Below, piece by piece: positions 54,931 through 63,392 of a DNA stretch of 64,000 nt. Under the pieces are notes generated by a model. It was not told the origin of the DNA. It saw only the letters and a list, made by a program, of their open reading frames with translations, and did no database searches. Made by a program: the position numbers and the translations under genes. How positions within the stretch are numbered: the first letter of the stretch is position 1; each line of letters starts with the position of its first letter. Origin of the DNA: Methylopila turkensis (lineage in GTDB: Bacteria; Pseudomonadota; Alphaproteobacteria; Rhizobiales; Methylopilaceae); NCBI RefSeq assembly GCF_027922325.1, contig NZ_BSFL01000001.1, positions 1,049,610 to 1,113,609 of the forward strand. Reading direction: 5' to 3'.

Positions 54931-54948
54931 ACTGAGGGAGACGCCGCG

Positions 54949-55860
54949 ATGCGCCGCCTGCCGCCGCTGGGCTCGCTCCGCGCCTTCGAGGCCGCCGCGC
55001 GCCGGTTGAGCTTCAAGAACGCCGCGGCCGAGCTCGGCGTGACGCCGACCGCGGTCAGCCACCAGATCCGCCAGCTTGAGGACGGGCTCGGCGTCGCGCT
55101 GTTCGAGCGTGGCCCGCGCAAGGTCGCGCTGACGCCGAAGGGCGAGGCGCTGCTGCCGCCGCTGCGCCGCGCCTTCGACGCCATGGCCGACGCGGTCGAG
55201 GACGCGCGCCGAAAACCCTCGCGGCGGGTCGCGACGCTCTCCGCCACCGTCGCCTTCACGGCCAAGCTGCTGGTGCCGAAGGCCGCGCGGTTCCGGGACC
55301 TGAACCCGGACTGGGACCTGCGCCTGCACGCCGCCGACAGCGTCGTCGACCTCGCCGGCGGAGAGGCCGACGCCGCGATCCGCTACGGCGTCGCGCCGCG
55401 CCCGGGCCTCACGAGCGTTCCGCTGATGACGGACCTGTTCGCGCCGCTGGCGAGCCCGCGGCTCGGACTCGCCACGCCGGCGGACCTCGCGCGCGTCGCG
55501 CTGATCCATTTCGACTGGCGCGTCAGCGGCGCGAGCGCCGTCCCGTCGTGGCGCCTGTGGGGCGAGACGGCCGGCGTCTCCGGCGTCGACTGGGAGTCCG
55601 GCGTCGCCTTCAACGACGAGGCGAGCGCGATCCAGGCCGCGGTCGCCGGCCAAGGCGCGGCGCTGCTCAGCCGCGCCCTCGTCGCGGACGAACTCGCCTC
55701 CGGCGTGCTGGCCCAGCCCTTCGGGCCCGAACTCGGCGGCTTCAGCTACGACTTCGTCTGCCCGCAAGGCGCCGAGGACCGCCCCGCCGTCGCGGCGCTC
55801 CGCCGCTGGATCGAGGCGGAAGTGGCGCCGGGTCGACAGCCGCCGTCCGATTTGCTGTAA
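54949..55860 (+). CDS. LysR family transcriptional regulator (GcvA-like)
   Basis: 303-residue regulator with N-terminal HTH (LPPLGSLRAFEAAARRLSFKNAAAELGVTPTAVSHQIRQLEDGLGVALFERGPRKVALT) and a periplasmic-binding-like effector domain. The LRAFEAAARRLSFKNAA start is the GcvA-type. ATG at 54949 follows GAGGGAG by 8 bases. Likely regulates the adjacent SMR transporter and itself. Confidence 0.92.
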   Translation: MRRLPPLGSLRAFEAAARRLSFKNAAAELGVTPTAVSHQIRQLEDGLGVALFERGPRKVALTPKGEALLPPLRRAFDAMADAVEDARRKPSRRVATLSATVAFTAKLLVPKAARFRDLNPDWDLRLHAADSVVDLAGGEADAAIRYGVAPRPGLTSVPLMTDLFAPLASPRLGLATPADLARVALIHFDWRVSGASAVPSWRLWGETAGVSGVDWESGVAFNDEASAIQAAVAGQGAALLSRALVADELASGVLAQPFGPELGGFSYDFVCPQGAEDRPAVAALRRWIEAEVAPGRQPPSDLL

Positions 55861-55897
55861 AACGTGCCTTGCCTCGCGGGAAGGCGACGGGGGGACG

Positions 55898-56542
55898 ATG
55901 CAGCCGGACGCGCTGAAGACGGGCGGGGAGCCCGCCCGCCGGCCGATCGCGAGCCGGTCCTCCGGCTGGGCGATCGCGCTGTCGCAACGGCTCGCGGCCT
56001 CCTCGGTCACGCCGAACCAGATCTCGGTCGCCTCCGTGATCTTCGCGGGCGTCGGCGCCGCGCTGATCGTGCTCGGGGCGACGCCGCTCGCCTGGCTCGC
56101 GGCGGCGGCCTGCGTCCAGCTCCGGCTCGTCTGCAACCTTCTGGACGGCATGGTCGCGGTCGAGGGCGGCAAGAAATCCGCTGTCGGGGCGATCTACAAC
56201 GAATTCCCGGACCGCGTCGCCGACACGCTGCTGCTCGTGCCCGTCGGCTACGCCGCCGGCGTGCCCTGGCTTGGCTGGGCGGCCGCGCTTCTCGCCGCGC
56301 TGACCGCCTATGTGCGCGTGTTCGGCGGCTCGCTCAGTCTCGCCCAGAGCTTCGACGGCGTGATGGCGAAGCAGCGGCGCATGGCGGCGCTGACGCTCGG
56401 CCTCGTCGCGCAGAGCGTGGAGTGGACAGTCTCCGACACGCGCTGGTCACTGCTGATCGCGATCGCGGTCGTCGCGGCGGGGAGCCTCGTCACCTGCTGG
56501 ACCCGCACCGCCGCGATCGCCGACGGGCTCCGCCGCGCATGA
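55898..56542 (+). CDS. CDP-alcohol phosphatidyltransferase with variant motif
   Basis: 214-residue membrane enzyme that couples CDP-diacylglycerol to an alcohol. Where the family has D-G-x2-A-R-x8-G-x3-D-x3-D, this reads LLDGMVAVEGGKKSAVGAIYNEFPDRVAD: the AR is replaced by AV and spacing shifts, a form seen in many proteobacterial paralogues encoded beside plsC and cdsA. Its stop overlaps the start of the acyltransferase (ATGA). Product lipid not predictable. Confidence 0.82.
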   Translation: MQPDALKTGGEPARRPIASRSSGWAIALSQRLAASSVTPNQISVASVIFAGVGAALIVLGATPLAWLAAAACVQLRLVCNLLDGMVAVEGGKKSAVGAIYNEFPDRVADTLLLVPVGYAAGVPWLGWAAALLAALTAYVRVFGGSLSLAQSFDGVMAKQRRMAALTLGLVAQSVEWTVSDTRWSLLIAIAVVAAGSLVTCWTRTAAIADGLRRA

Positions 56543-57165
56543 CCGCGCTCGTCCGCCAGATTCTCGTGATCCTCGTGCGTATCCTCGTCGGCGCGCGCGG
56601 GGAGTGGATCGGCTCGACGCCCGAAACCCGGAGCCGGATCTATTTCGCCAACCACACCAGCCATTTCGACACGCTCGCGGTGATCTCGGCGCTGCCGCTC
56701 GGCGTGCGCCGGCGCACCCATCCGGTCGCCGCGCGCGACTACTGGGGCTCGTCCGCGTTCAAGCGCTTCATCGCCGAGGGCGCCTTGCGCGCCGTGCTGA
56801 TCGACCGCGACGGCTCCGGCGGCGGCGACCCGCTCGCACCGGTCCACGCCGTGCTCGACCGGCGCGACAGCGTGCTGATCTTCCCCGAGGGCACCCGCGG
56901 CGCGGGCGAAGAGATCGCGCCGTTCCGCAGCGGGCTGCACCGGCTGGCCGAGGCCTATCCGGACGCCGAGCTCATCCCCGTGCACCTCGAAAACCTCGCC
57001 CGCGTCATGCCGAAGGGCTCGTTCCTGATCGTGCCGATCACCTGCACCGCCCGCTTCGGCGCAGCCCTCACCCAGATCCCCGGCGAACCGAAGGCGGCGT
57101 TCCTCGAGCGCGCGCGGGCCGCGGTCGCAGCGCTTGCGCGCCGGCGCGACGGAGGCGCGGCGTGA
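56539..57165 (+). CDS. 1-acyl-glycerol-3-phosphate acyltransferase family
   Basis: PlsC-type enzyme of 208 residues. The H-x4-D motif is FANHTSHFDTLAV, and the glycerol-phosphate site is IFPEGTRGAGEEIAPFRSGLHRLAE. One N-terminal hydrophobic segment. Coupled on both sides: its start overlaps the CDP-alcohol transferase stop and its stop overlaps the GTG start of the cytidylyltransferase. Confidence 0.9.
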   Translation: MTALVRQILVILVRILVGARGEWIGSTPETRSRIYFANHTSHFDTLAVISALPLGVRRRTHPVAARDYWGSSAFKRFIAEGALRAVLIDRDGSGGGDPLAPVHAVLDRRDSVLIFPEGTRGAGEEIAPFRSGLHRLAEAYPDAELIPVHLENLARVMPKGSFLIVPITCTARFGAALTQIPGEPKAAFLERARAAVAALARRRDGGAA

Positions 57166-58091
57166 CCGGCGCGTTTGGCTGGGTCATCGTCGGCGTCATC
57201 GCGATCCTCACCGTCGCGACCGTGGTCGGCCGCACGCTGGAGCGGCGCGCGACCACGCCTGAAGGCCGCGCCACGATCGCGAACCTCAACGCCCGCACCC
57301 GCTCCTGGTGGGTGATGGCGGTGGTGTTCGGCGCGGCGCTTGCGCTCGGGCCCGTCGCCACGACGCTGCTGTTCGCCGGCCTGTCCTTCATGGCGCTGCG
57401 CGAGTTCTGGACGCTCGCGCCCTCGCGCGCCGGCGACCACCGCGCGCTGTTCCTGTCGTTCTTCGTCGCGCTGCCGATCCATTACCTGCTGCTGGGGACG
57501 GGCTGGTACGGCCTGTTCGCCGTGTTCATCCCGGTCTACTGCTTCCTCGCCCTGCCTGCGGTCTCCACGCTCGCCGGCGACGTGACCGACTTCCTCGCGC
57601 GCCAGGCCCGGGTGCAGTGGGGGCTGATGCTGACCGTCTACATGCTGAGCCACGCGCCGGCGCTGATGATGCTCGACACCGGCGCCGACCCCGCCCTGCT
57701 GGTGCTCTACCTCGTAGTGGTGGCGCAGCTTTCCGACGTCGCGCAATACGTCTTCGGCAAGCTCGTCGGCCGCACCCGGTTCTCGCCGAACGTCAGCCCG
57801 TCCAAGACGGTCGAGGGGCTCATCGGCGGCTGGGCGACGGCGGTGCTGATCGGCGTGGCGCTGCACGGGCTGACGCCCTTCACCGCGCTGCAGGCGGCGG
57901 GCATGAGCCTCATCATCGTGGTGGCCGGCTTCTTCGGCGGCTTCGTGCTCTCGGCGGTGAAGCGCGACCTCGGCGCCAAGGACTGGGGCTACGTCATCGC
58001 CGGCCACGGCGGCGTGCTCGACCGGGTCGACAGCATCATCTTCGCCGCGCCCGTGTTCTTCCACCTCACCCGCTATTGGTTCACGCCGTAA
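57162..58091 (+). CDS. cdsA: Phosphatidate cytidylyltransferase
   Basis: 309-residue, about eight-helix enzyme making CDP-diacylglycerol. The C-terminal signature is SAVKRDLGAKDWGYVIAGHGGVLDRVDS, an exact fit to the family. GTG start at 57162 overlaps the PlsC stop. With the two upstream genes it forms a compact operon capable of LPA to PA to CDP-DAG to phospholipid. It is probably a second set, with the housekeeping cdsA elsewhere. Confidence 0.92.
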   Translation: MTGAFGWVIVGVIAILTVATVVGRTLERRATTPEGRATIANLNARTRSWWVMAVVFGAALALGPVATTLLFAGLSFMALREFWTLAPSRAGDHRALFLSFFVALPIHYLLLGTGWYGLFAVFIPVYCFLALPAVSTLAGDVTDFLARQARVQWGLMLTVYMLSHAPALMMLDTGADPALLVLYLVVVAQLSDVAQYVFGKLVGRTRFSPNVSPSKTVEGLIGGWATAVLIGVALHGLTPFTALQAAGMSLIIVVAGFFGGFVLSAVKRDLGAKDWGYVIAGHGGVLDRVDSIIFAAPVFFHLTRYWFTP

Positions 58092-58230
58092 GGCCCCCCC
58101 TCTCTCCGTCTTTCGTCACGAATTGCTCGCTTCGGACCAACGTCGCCCTAGCCTTGGACCCTCGGGGATGCGAACCGTTCCAACGTGCGCCGCAGCGCAC
58201 AATGGACGAGCTTCAGGAGTGCGTGGCGAG

Positions 58231-59907
58231 ATGAGCGATGCGGTCGAGAGCGCGGCGGAGCTGCCCGAGCGGGAAGGCATGGACTACGACGTGGTCGTGG
58301 TCGGCGGCGGCCCGGCCGGCCTCAGCGTCGCGATCCGCCTGAAGCAGATCGACCCCGAGCTCACCGTCGTCGTGCTGGAGAAGGGCTCCGAGGTCGGCGC
58401 CCACATCCTGTCGGGCGCGGTGGTGGACCCGATCGGCCTCGACGCGCTGCTGCCGGACTGGCGCGCGGACGAGAGCGCCTTCACCCGGACGCCCGTCGCC
58501 GACGACCGCTTCCTCTACCTGACGGAAAAAGGCTCGTTCCGGCTGCCGAACTTCGGCATGCCCAAAATCCTGTCGAACCACGGCGCCTTCGTGGTCTCGC
58601 TCGGCGACGTCACGCGCTGGCTCGGAACCCAGGCCGAGGCGCTCGGGGTCGAGATCTATCCCGGCTTCGCCGCGAACGAGATCCTGTTCGACGCGGCTGG
58701 CGCCGTCACCGGTGTCGCGACCGGCGATATGGGCGTCGGGAAAGACGGCGAGCCCGGCCCGAACCACACCCGCGGCATGGAGCTGCGCGGCAAGTATGTG
58801 ATCTTTGCGGAAGGCGCCCGCGGCCAGCTCTCCAAGCAGCTCATCGCCCGCTTCAAGCTCGATGAGAACGCCGAGCCCCAGAAATACGGCATCGGCCTGA
58901 AGGAGCTGTGGCAGGTGGCGCCGGAGAAGCACCAGCCCGGCCTCGTGCAGCACTCCTTCGGCTGGCCCCTCGACGACAGGACCGGCGGCGGCTCGTTCCT
59001 CTACCATTTCGGCGACAACCTCGTCGCCGTCGGCTTCGTGGTGCACCTCAACTACGAAAACCCGTACCTCTCGCCCTTCGACGAGTTCCAGCGCTTCAAG
59101 ACCCATCCGGCGATCCGCGACGCCTTCGCGGGCGGAAAGCGCCTCTCCTACGGCGCGCGCGCCATCACAGAGGGCGGCTTCCAGTCGGTGCCGAAGCTCG
59201 CCTTCCCCGGCGGCGCGCTGGTCGGCTGCGCGGCGGGCTTCGTGAACGTGCCGCGCATCAAGGGCAGCCACAACGCCGTGCTGTCGGGAAAACTCTGCGC
59301 CGAGCACGTGGCCGAGGCCCTGAAGGCCGGCCGCGCTCAGGACGAGCTCGCGGGTTACGACGCCGCCTGGCGCGACAGCGCCATCGGCCGCGACCTGAAG
59401 CCGGTCCGCAACGTGAAGCCGCTGTGGTCGAAGTTCGGCACCCGCGTCGGCGTCGTGCTGGGCGGCCTCGCCATGTGGGCGGAGCAGTTCGGAATCCGCC
59501 TGTTCGGGACCCTGCCCCACGGCAAGCCGGACTACGCCGCCACCAGGCCGGCCAAGGAGTTCGAGAAGATCGCCTACCCCAAGCCGGACGGCGTGCTGAC
59601 CTTCGACAAGCTCTCGTCGGTGTTCCTGTCCAGCACCAACCACGAGGAGGACCAGCCGCCCCACTTGCACGTGAAGGACCTGTCCCTCCAGAAGGCGTCG
59701 GAACACGACGTCTATGCCGGCCTCAGCCAGCGCTACTGCCCGGCCGGCGTCTACGAATGGGTGGAGGACGGCGCCTCAGGCCCCCGCTACCAGATCAACG
59801 CGCAGAACTGCGTGCACTGCAAGACCTGCGACATCAAGGACCCGAATCAGAATATTGTGTGGGTCGCGCCGGAGGGCGGCGGCGGGCCGAACTATTCGGG
59901 GATGTGA
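58231..59907 (+). CDS. Electron-transfer flavoprotein:ubiquinone oxidoreductase
   Basis: 558-residue FAD/[4Fe-4S] membrane-associated enzyme moving electrons from ETF to ubiquinone. N-terminal FAD loop VVVVGGGPAGLSVAIRLKQ; cluster cysteines in SQRYCPAGVYEW and AQNCVHCKTCDIKDPNQNI near the C-terminus. Start MSDAVESAAELPE at 58231. It would take electrons from acyl-CoA dehydrogenases including the methylsuccinyl-CoA enzyme at 10.9-12.5 kb. The A+T-rich foreign gene begins at the very next base after its stop. Confidence 0.95.
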   Translation: MSDAVESAAELPEREGMDYDVVVVGGGPAGLSVAIRLKQIDPELTVVVLEKGSEVGAHILSGAVVDPIGLDALLPDWRADESAFTRTPVADDRFLYLTEKGSFRLPNFGMPKILSNHGAFVVSLGDVTRWLGTQAEALGVEIYPGFAANEILFDAAGAVTGVATGDMGVGKDGEPGPNHTRGMELRGKYVIFAEGARGQLSKQLIARFKLDENAEPQKYGIGLKELWQVAPEKHQPGLVQHSFGWPLDDRTGGGSFLYHFGDNLVAVGFVVHLNYENPYLSPFDEFQRFKTHPAIRDAFAGGKRLSYGARAITEGGFQSVPKLAFPGGALVGCAAGFVNVPRIKGSHNAVLSGKLCAEHVAEALKAGRAQDELAGYDAAWRDSAIGRDLKPVRNVKPLWSKFGTRVGVVLGGLAMWAEQFGIRLFGTLPHGKPDYAATRPAKEFEKIAYPKPDGVLTFDKLSSVFLSSTNHEEDQPPHLHVKDLSLQKASEHDVYAGLSQRYCPAGVYEWVEDGASGPRYQINAQNCVHCKTCDIKDPNQNIVWVAPEGGGGPNYSGM

Positions 59908-61554
59908 GTGGTCAAAAATAGGGAAATGGGCGATAATCTACCTAAAGATAATTACTCAATAAATGATTTTGTCGAAGGCTATTTGGGGATTGACCTAATG
60001 GCCGCCCATGCGCGCGACGAGCGATTAAGACAAGTTAAATCCGCATTTCACTTCTGCCTCGACGGCAACGAAGATTCAGATTTTCTCTATGCTTTGTATA
60101 GACTTACAGATTTACCGCCATGGACTTACTGGGATGAAAGAATAATATCGCATGCTATTAGCTTTATTGATCAGCATAAATTGGAATTTTTTTCCTCAGT
60201 TCGCTCTGAATCTCGCGCATTGGACTCAATTATAAGAAATATCTGGGATAGAAACTGGCTTGAAAATGAAAAATCGCATGCTTTAGATAAAGCTGATGAC
60301 TTAAGTTCCCTCAAAAACGGGCTTCTACCGAAATATATCCATCTTTCTGAGCATATTTATAGTAATATACTTCGACTTTTTTGCAGAATAAGCGGAAAGA
60401 AAAATTTTGCGGGGACGAGAAACGAAATAGCCCGCCTTCGCCGCATTTTTTCGGAAAACATCGACCGTGGATACGATGACCGTGTGCGTAATGCAATTGC
60501 TCACGGAGAGGTTAGCTTTCGGGCTGATCGAATCGTTTTAGGCGCCGACGCCCACCCCTATGAAATTTCTACTTATGATTTTGAAAAAAAATTTGATGAT
60601 CTATTTCAGAACTCGATATCGTTGGTTGCTGCTATTTTAGTATGTTTTTCTAAGAATTACGCTAAAAAATTGGATCTACTTGAAATTTTTCCGCCTAGCA
60701 TGATTGCCTTTCTCCTAGACGGATGTCGTGCTCATAATGGAATCGAGTATCAAGGAGCCCTTGAAAGGTATTCAGATAAAGGAAAGGAGCTAGATGTTTA
60801 CTTGAAGGGCCCAAGGCTCGGCCATAGCGAGCTGTTGTTTGAAGTTGCCAAGATCGCATTGACAGCCTCCGAGTTTTCAGGGCGTAGATTTAACTGGATG
60901 CAACTTGCTGTTGACACGGGGGTAGGGACGCCTTCTCTGGCGATCGTTAACGTCGCCAAAATCTCTGATGCAGCGCATAATAATCTCCCATTTTCAGCAT
61001 TCGAAGGCGCTATTCCCACGGCATTATTCTGGAGGCCAATTCCAGTATTTATAGCACGCGTCTATTTGATGCTATCAATAATAAAAATTGAAATTTCCAA
61101 ACGAAAACGTGCACCACGTTGCCGTGCATATGTCAAACACGTAGAAAATGTGTCTATTGGAAATAAGGTTCGTGTCAGAGTAACTGCATCTTTAACCAAA
61201 GATAGCGTAAACTATGACACTAAAGAAATACAAAAAATTTTGATGGATTTGATGAGAGAATACGAAAAGAAATTTTTTTGGACTTTGAGAGGAAAATTCG
61301 AACCGGGAATACCCCTATTTAGAAGGCCATCATACGTTTGGATAAATCTGTACGGGACAGATGCTCCATTAAGGAAAATTGGCGGGGGAGGATGGACCGG
61401 GCAGAACTTGATAGCTGCTGCTGAATTTAAACGGTGGTTTTGGCAAAGGCCAATATTGCCGCACAAAAGGGATTACACGAAAGGACCTTTTAGCATGATT
61501 TTAAAGAAACCAGACATGTTCGACCCTGAGATAGTAACGGGAAATAAAGCGTAA
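59908..61554 (+). CDS. A+T-rich orphan protein with HEPN-like R-x4-H motif
   Basis: 548 residues, no whole-length family recognised. A central region (about 140-260) looks like a HEPN helical bundle: LLPKYIHLSEHIYSNILRLF, then DDRVRNAIAHGEVSF (RNAIAH at 194-199, the R-x4-H RNase signature), followed by the usual IVLGADAHPYEISTYDFEKKFDDLF. The C-terminal 270 residues are undefined, with basic patches. Sampled composition is one-third G+C (20 of 60 at 60121-60180) against over half to 70 percent around, with TTA, ATA and AGA codons common, so it is horizontally acquired. GTG 59908 or ATG 59926 may be the start. A toxin or antiphage role is inferred. Confidence 0.7.
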   Translation: MVKNREMGDNLPKDNYSINDFVEGYLGIDLMAAHARDERLRQVKSAFHFCLDGNEDSDFLYALYRLTDLPPWTYWDERIISHAISFIDQHKLEFFSSVRSESRALDSIIRNIWDRNWLENEKSHALDKADDLSSLKNGLLPKYIHLSEHIYSNILRLFCRISGKKNFAGTRNEIARLRRIFSENIDRGYDDRVRNAIAHGEVSFRADRIVLGADAHPYEISTYDFEKKFDDLFQNSISLVAAILVCFSKNYAKKLDLLEIFPPSMIAFLLDGCRAHNGIEYQGALERYSDKGKELDVYLKGPRLGHSELLFEVAKIALTASEFSGRRFNWMQLAVDTGVGTPSLAIVNVAKISDAAHNNLPFSAFEGAIPTALFWRPIPVFIARVYLMLSIIKIEISKRKRAPRCRAYVKHVENVSIGNKVRVRVTASLTKDSVNYDTKEIQKILMDLMREYEKKFFWTLRGKFEPGIPLFRRPSYVWINLYGTDAPLRKIGGGGWTGQNLIAAAEFKRWFWQRPILPHKRDYTKGPFSMILKKPDMFDPEIVTGNKA

Positions 61555-61565
61555 TATTATGACAA

Positions 61566-61578
61566 GCCCGCCTCGGGC
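61566..61578 (+). terminator. Short GC hairpin after the foreign gene
   Basis: GCCCG-CCT-CGGGC. It lies 12 bases after the A+T-rich gene where the sequence returns to high G+C. It may be the original ETF-QO terminator displaced by the insertion. No T-run. Confidence 0.3.
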
Positions 61579-62187
61579 CTCCCTGAATTTCGCCATCGAC
61601 CCCCCATTGACGCTTGCGGCACACGCCACGAGCTAGCTCGTTATCGGATAATATTCCTTGACATTTCCGTCATCCGCGCGCACGGTTCAAACACCCTTCC
61701 CCGTCACGGGAGGCGTGTCCGGACCGGCCGGCCATGCGGGGACAGGGGCGGCGCCTGCGGGTTTGGTTCTACCGGAAGCCGGGCCCCCGGGACGTCGGAC
61801 GGAACGCGCGGCGCGCGACGCCGGTCTGGGGGAGGTTCAAACCCCTCGGACGGAGGTTCGCGCCGGGCGTGAGCGACCCGCCCTGCACTATGACGGGGCC
61901 GCGCCTATGCAGAGGCGCCTTAAGGCCGGAGACGTCGTTGTCTCCTTGGGGCAGCACCGCCTTCGACGCCGGAGAGCCGCTTTCCGTCCAATGCGAAACC
62001 GTCGCGCGTGGAACGCCGGGCGACCGGCATTCTGAAATACAGAGCCTTCGGTGGCCCGGCGTTCCGCGCCTCCTCCGACCTCAAGCTCGCGTGCCGAACC
62101 AGCGTCATCACCGCCAGCGCCCGCCCGCCGCCGGAGGCTTTCGCTCCCGCGACGGCGGAGACGCGCGCTCTCGTCTCACGCTCAGCC
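61579..62187. other. Gene-poor 600-bp region
   Basis: No convincing coding sequence: frames here (for example 61734-62204) are arginine/proline-rich without ribosome sites or family features. It contains a TTGACA at 61658-61663 without a matching -10, two GGTTCAAAC-containing stretches (61684 and 61848 areas) and the long hairpin at 62010-62065. I found no recognisable tRNA, tmRNA, SRP or RNase P RNA. Confidence 0.5.
62010..62065. repeat. Long near-perfect hairpin element
   Basis: GGAACGCCGGGC (62010-62021) and its exact reverse complement (62054-62065) form a 12-bp perfect stem. ACCG/CGGT extends it inside after one mismatch, a nested TCTG-AAATA-CAGA hairpin caps it, and GCG/CGC extends it outside. 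It looks like a REP or mobile-repeat type palindrome. Confidence 0.6.
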
Positions 62188-62271
62188 GTCATGGCCGAGC
62201 TTGACCCGGCCATCCATCCCTCGCACGCCGCGTCCGCGCCGATGGATCCTCGGGTCAAGCCCGAGGGTGAC
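62188..62271. repeat. Rhizobiales-type intergenic palindromic repeat
   Basis: Two 30-base arms (62188-62217 and 62242-62271) are inverted copies matching at 22 of 30 positions. Each arm itself folds: the left around CTTGA with GGCC/GGCC flanks, the right as CCTCGGG-TCAAG-CCCGAGG (62248-62266). The TCATGGCCG...CTTGACCCGGCCATCC theme is a familiar dispersed repeat of this order. It also serves as terminator-like structure for the convergent kinase gene. Confidence 0.65.
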
Positions 62272-62286
62272 GGAGAGTGAAAGGCC

Positions 62287-63288
62287 TCAGATCAGGCCGC
62301 GGTCGGAGGCGAGCTGGCGGAGTTCGACCAGCGGGCGGGCGCCCACATGGGAGATGACCTCGGCCGCGGCGAGGGCGCCGAGCTCGGCGGAGCGCTTCAG
62401 CCCGAGGCCGCGGACGTGGCCGAACAGGAAGCCGGCCGCGAACAGGTCGCCGGCGCCGGTCTTGTCGACGATAGCGCCGTCGACCGGGGCGGCGGGTACC
62501 GCCACGCGCTCGCCGCCCGCGAGCACCACGCAGCCCTCGGCGCCGAGCGTGACGGCCGCGAGCTTGGCGTCGGCCGCGACCGCCTGCAGCGCGGCCTCGA
62601 TGTCGCCGGTCTCGTAGAGCGACTTGAGCTCGCTGTCGTTGGCGAACAGCAGGTCGACGGTCCCGCCGCGGATCAGCTCGAGGAATTCGGGCCGGTAGCG
62701 GTCGACGCAGAAGGAGTCCGACAGCGACAGCGCGACCTGCCGGCCGGCGGCGTGGGCGATCTCCGCGGCCTTGCGGAACGCCTCCTTGGCCGCGGGCGGG
62801 TCCCAGAGGTAGCCCTCGAGATAGGTGACGCTCGCGGCCTCGACGGTCGCGGCGTCGATGTCGTCGGGCCCGAGCGCCTGCGCCGCGCCGAGGAAGGTCG
62901 ACATGGTGCGCTCGCCGTCCGGCGTCACCAGCACGAAGCAGCGCGCGGTCGCCGCGCCGTCGGTCGCGGCCGCGGTCGGGAAGTCGACGCCGATCGCCCT
63001 TATGTCGTGGCCGAACACCTCGCCGAGCGGGTCGGCCTTGACCTTGCCGATGAAGGCGGCGCGCCCGCCGAGCGAGCCCAGGCCCGCGAGCGTGTTGGCC
63101 GCCGAGCCGCCGGAGGCCTCGATCGCCGGGCCCATGCGGCCGTAGAGCGTCTCCGCGCGGGCCTCGTCGATCAGCGCCATGGAGCCCTTCACCAGGCTCT
63201 CGGCGACGAGGAAATCGTCCTCGGTCCGGGCGATCACGTCGACGATCGCGTTGCCGATGCCGAGGACGTCGTACTTCGCTTCAGACAT
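62287..63288 (-). CDS. PfkB family sugar/adenosine kinase
   Basis: 333-residue ribokinase-fold kinase: [19 protein letters not shown] start, [24 protein letters not shown] substrate region and the C-terminal [16 protein letters not shown] anion-hole motif with the catalytic Asp. Rhizobial homologues are annotated adenosine kinase, but ribokinase-like substrates are possible. Start [10 protein letters not shown] at 63288. Divergent from trpS. Confidence 0.9.
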   Translation of the reverse strand: MSEAKYDVLGIGNAIVDVIARTEDDFLVAESLVKGSMALIDEARAETLYGRMGPAIEASGGSAANTLAGLGSLGGRAAFIGKVKADPLGEVFGHDIRAIGVDFPTAAATDGAATARCFVLVTPDGERTMSTFLGAAQALGPDDIDAATVEAASVTYLEGYLWDPPAAKEAFRKAAEIAHAAGRQVALSLSDSFCVDRYRPEFLELIRGGTVDLLFANDSELKSLYETGDIEAALQAVAADAKLAAVTLGAEGCVVLAGGERVAVPAAPVDGAIVDKTGAGDLFAAGFLFGHVRGLGLKRSAELGALAAAEVISHVGARPLVELRQLASDRGLI

Positions 63289-63392
63289 GCGGAAAGCTCT
63301 CCGATCGGGGCGGACGGCGCCGGGCGGGCCGGACCTTGCGCAGGGGACCTCCGGAGGCCATAACGCGGCCTCGTTCACGAGGCAAATGCGAG

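Noticed and set aside
61660-61900. tmRNA or T-arm-like RNA around GGTTCAAAC
   Set aside because: No acceptor stem, tag reading frame or consistent T-stem pairing could be built.
61734-62204. 156-residue plus-strand frame in the gene-poor gap
   Set aside because: Arginine/proline-rich, no ribosome site, crosses two structured repeats.
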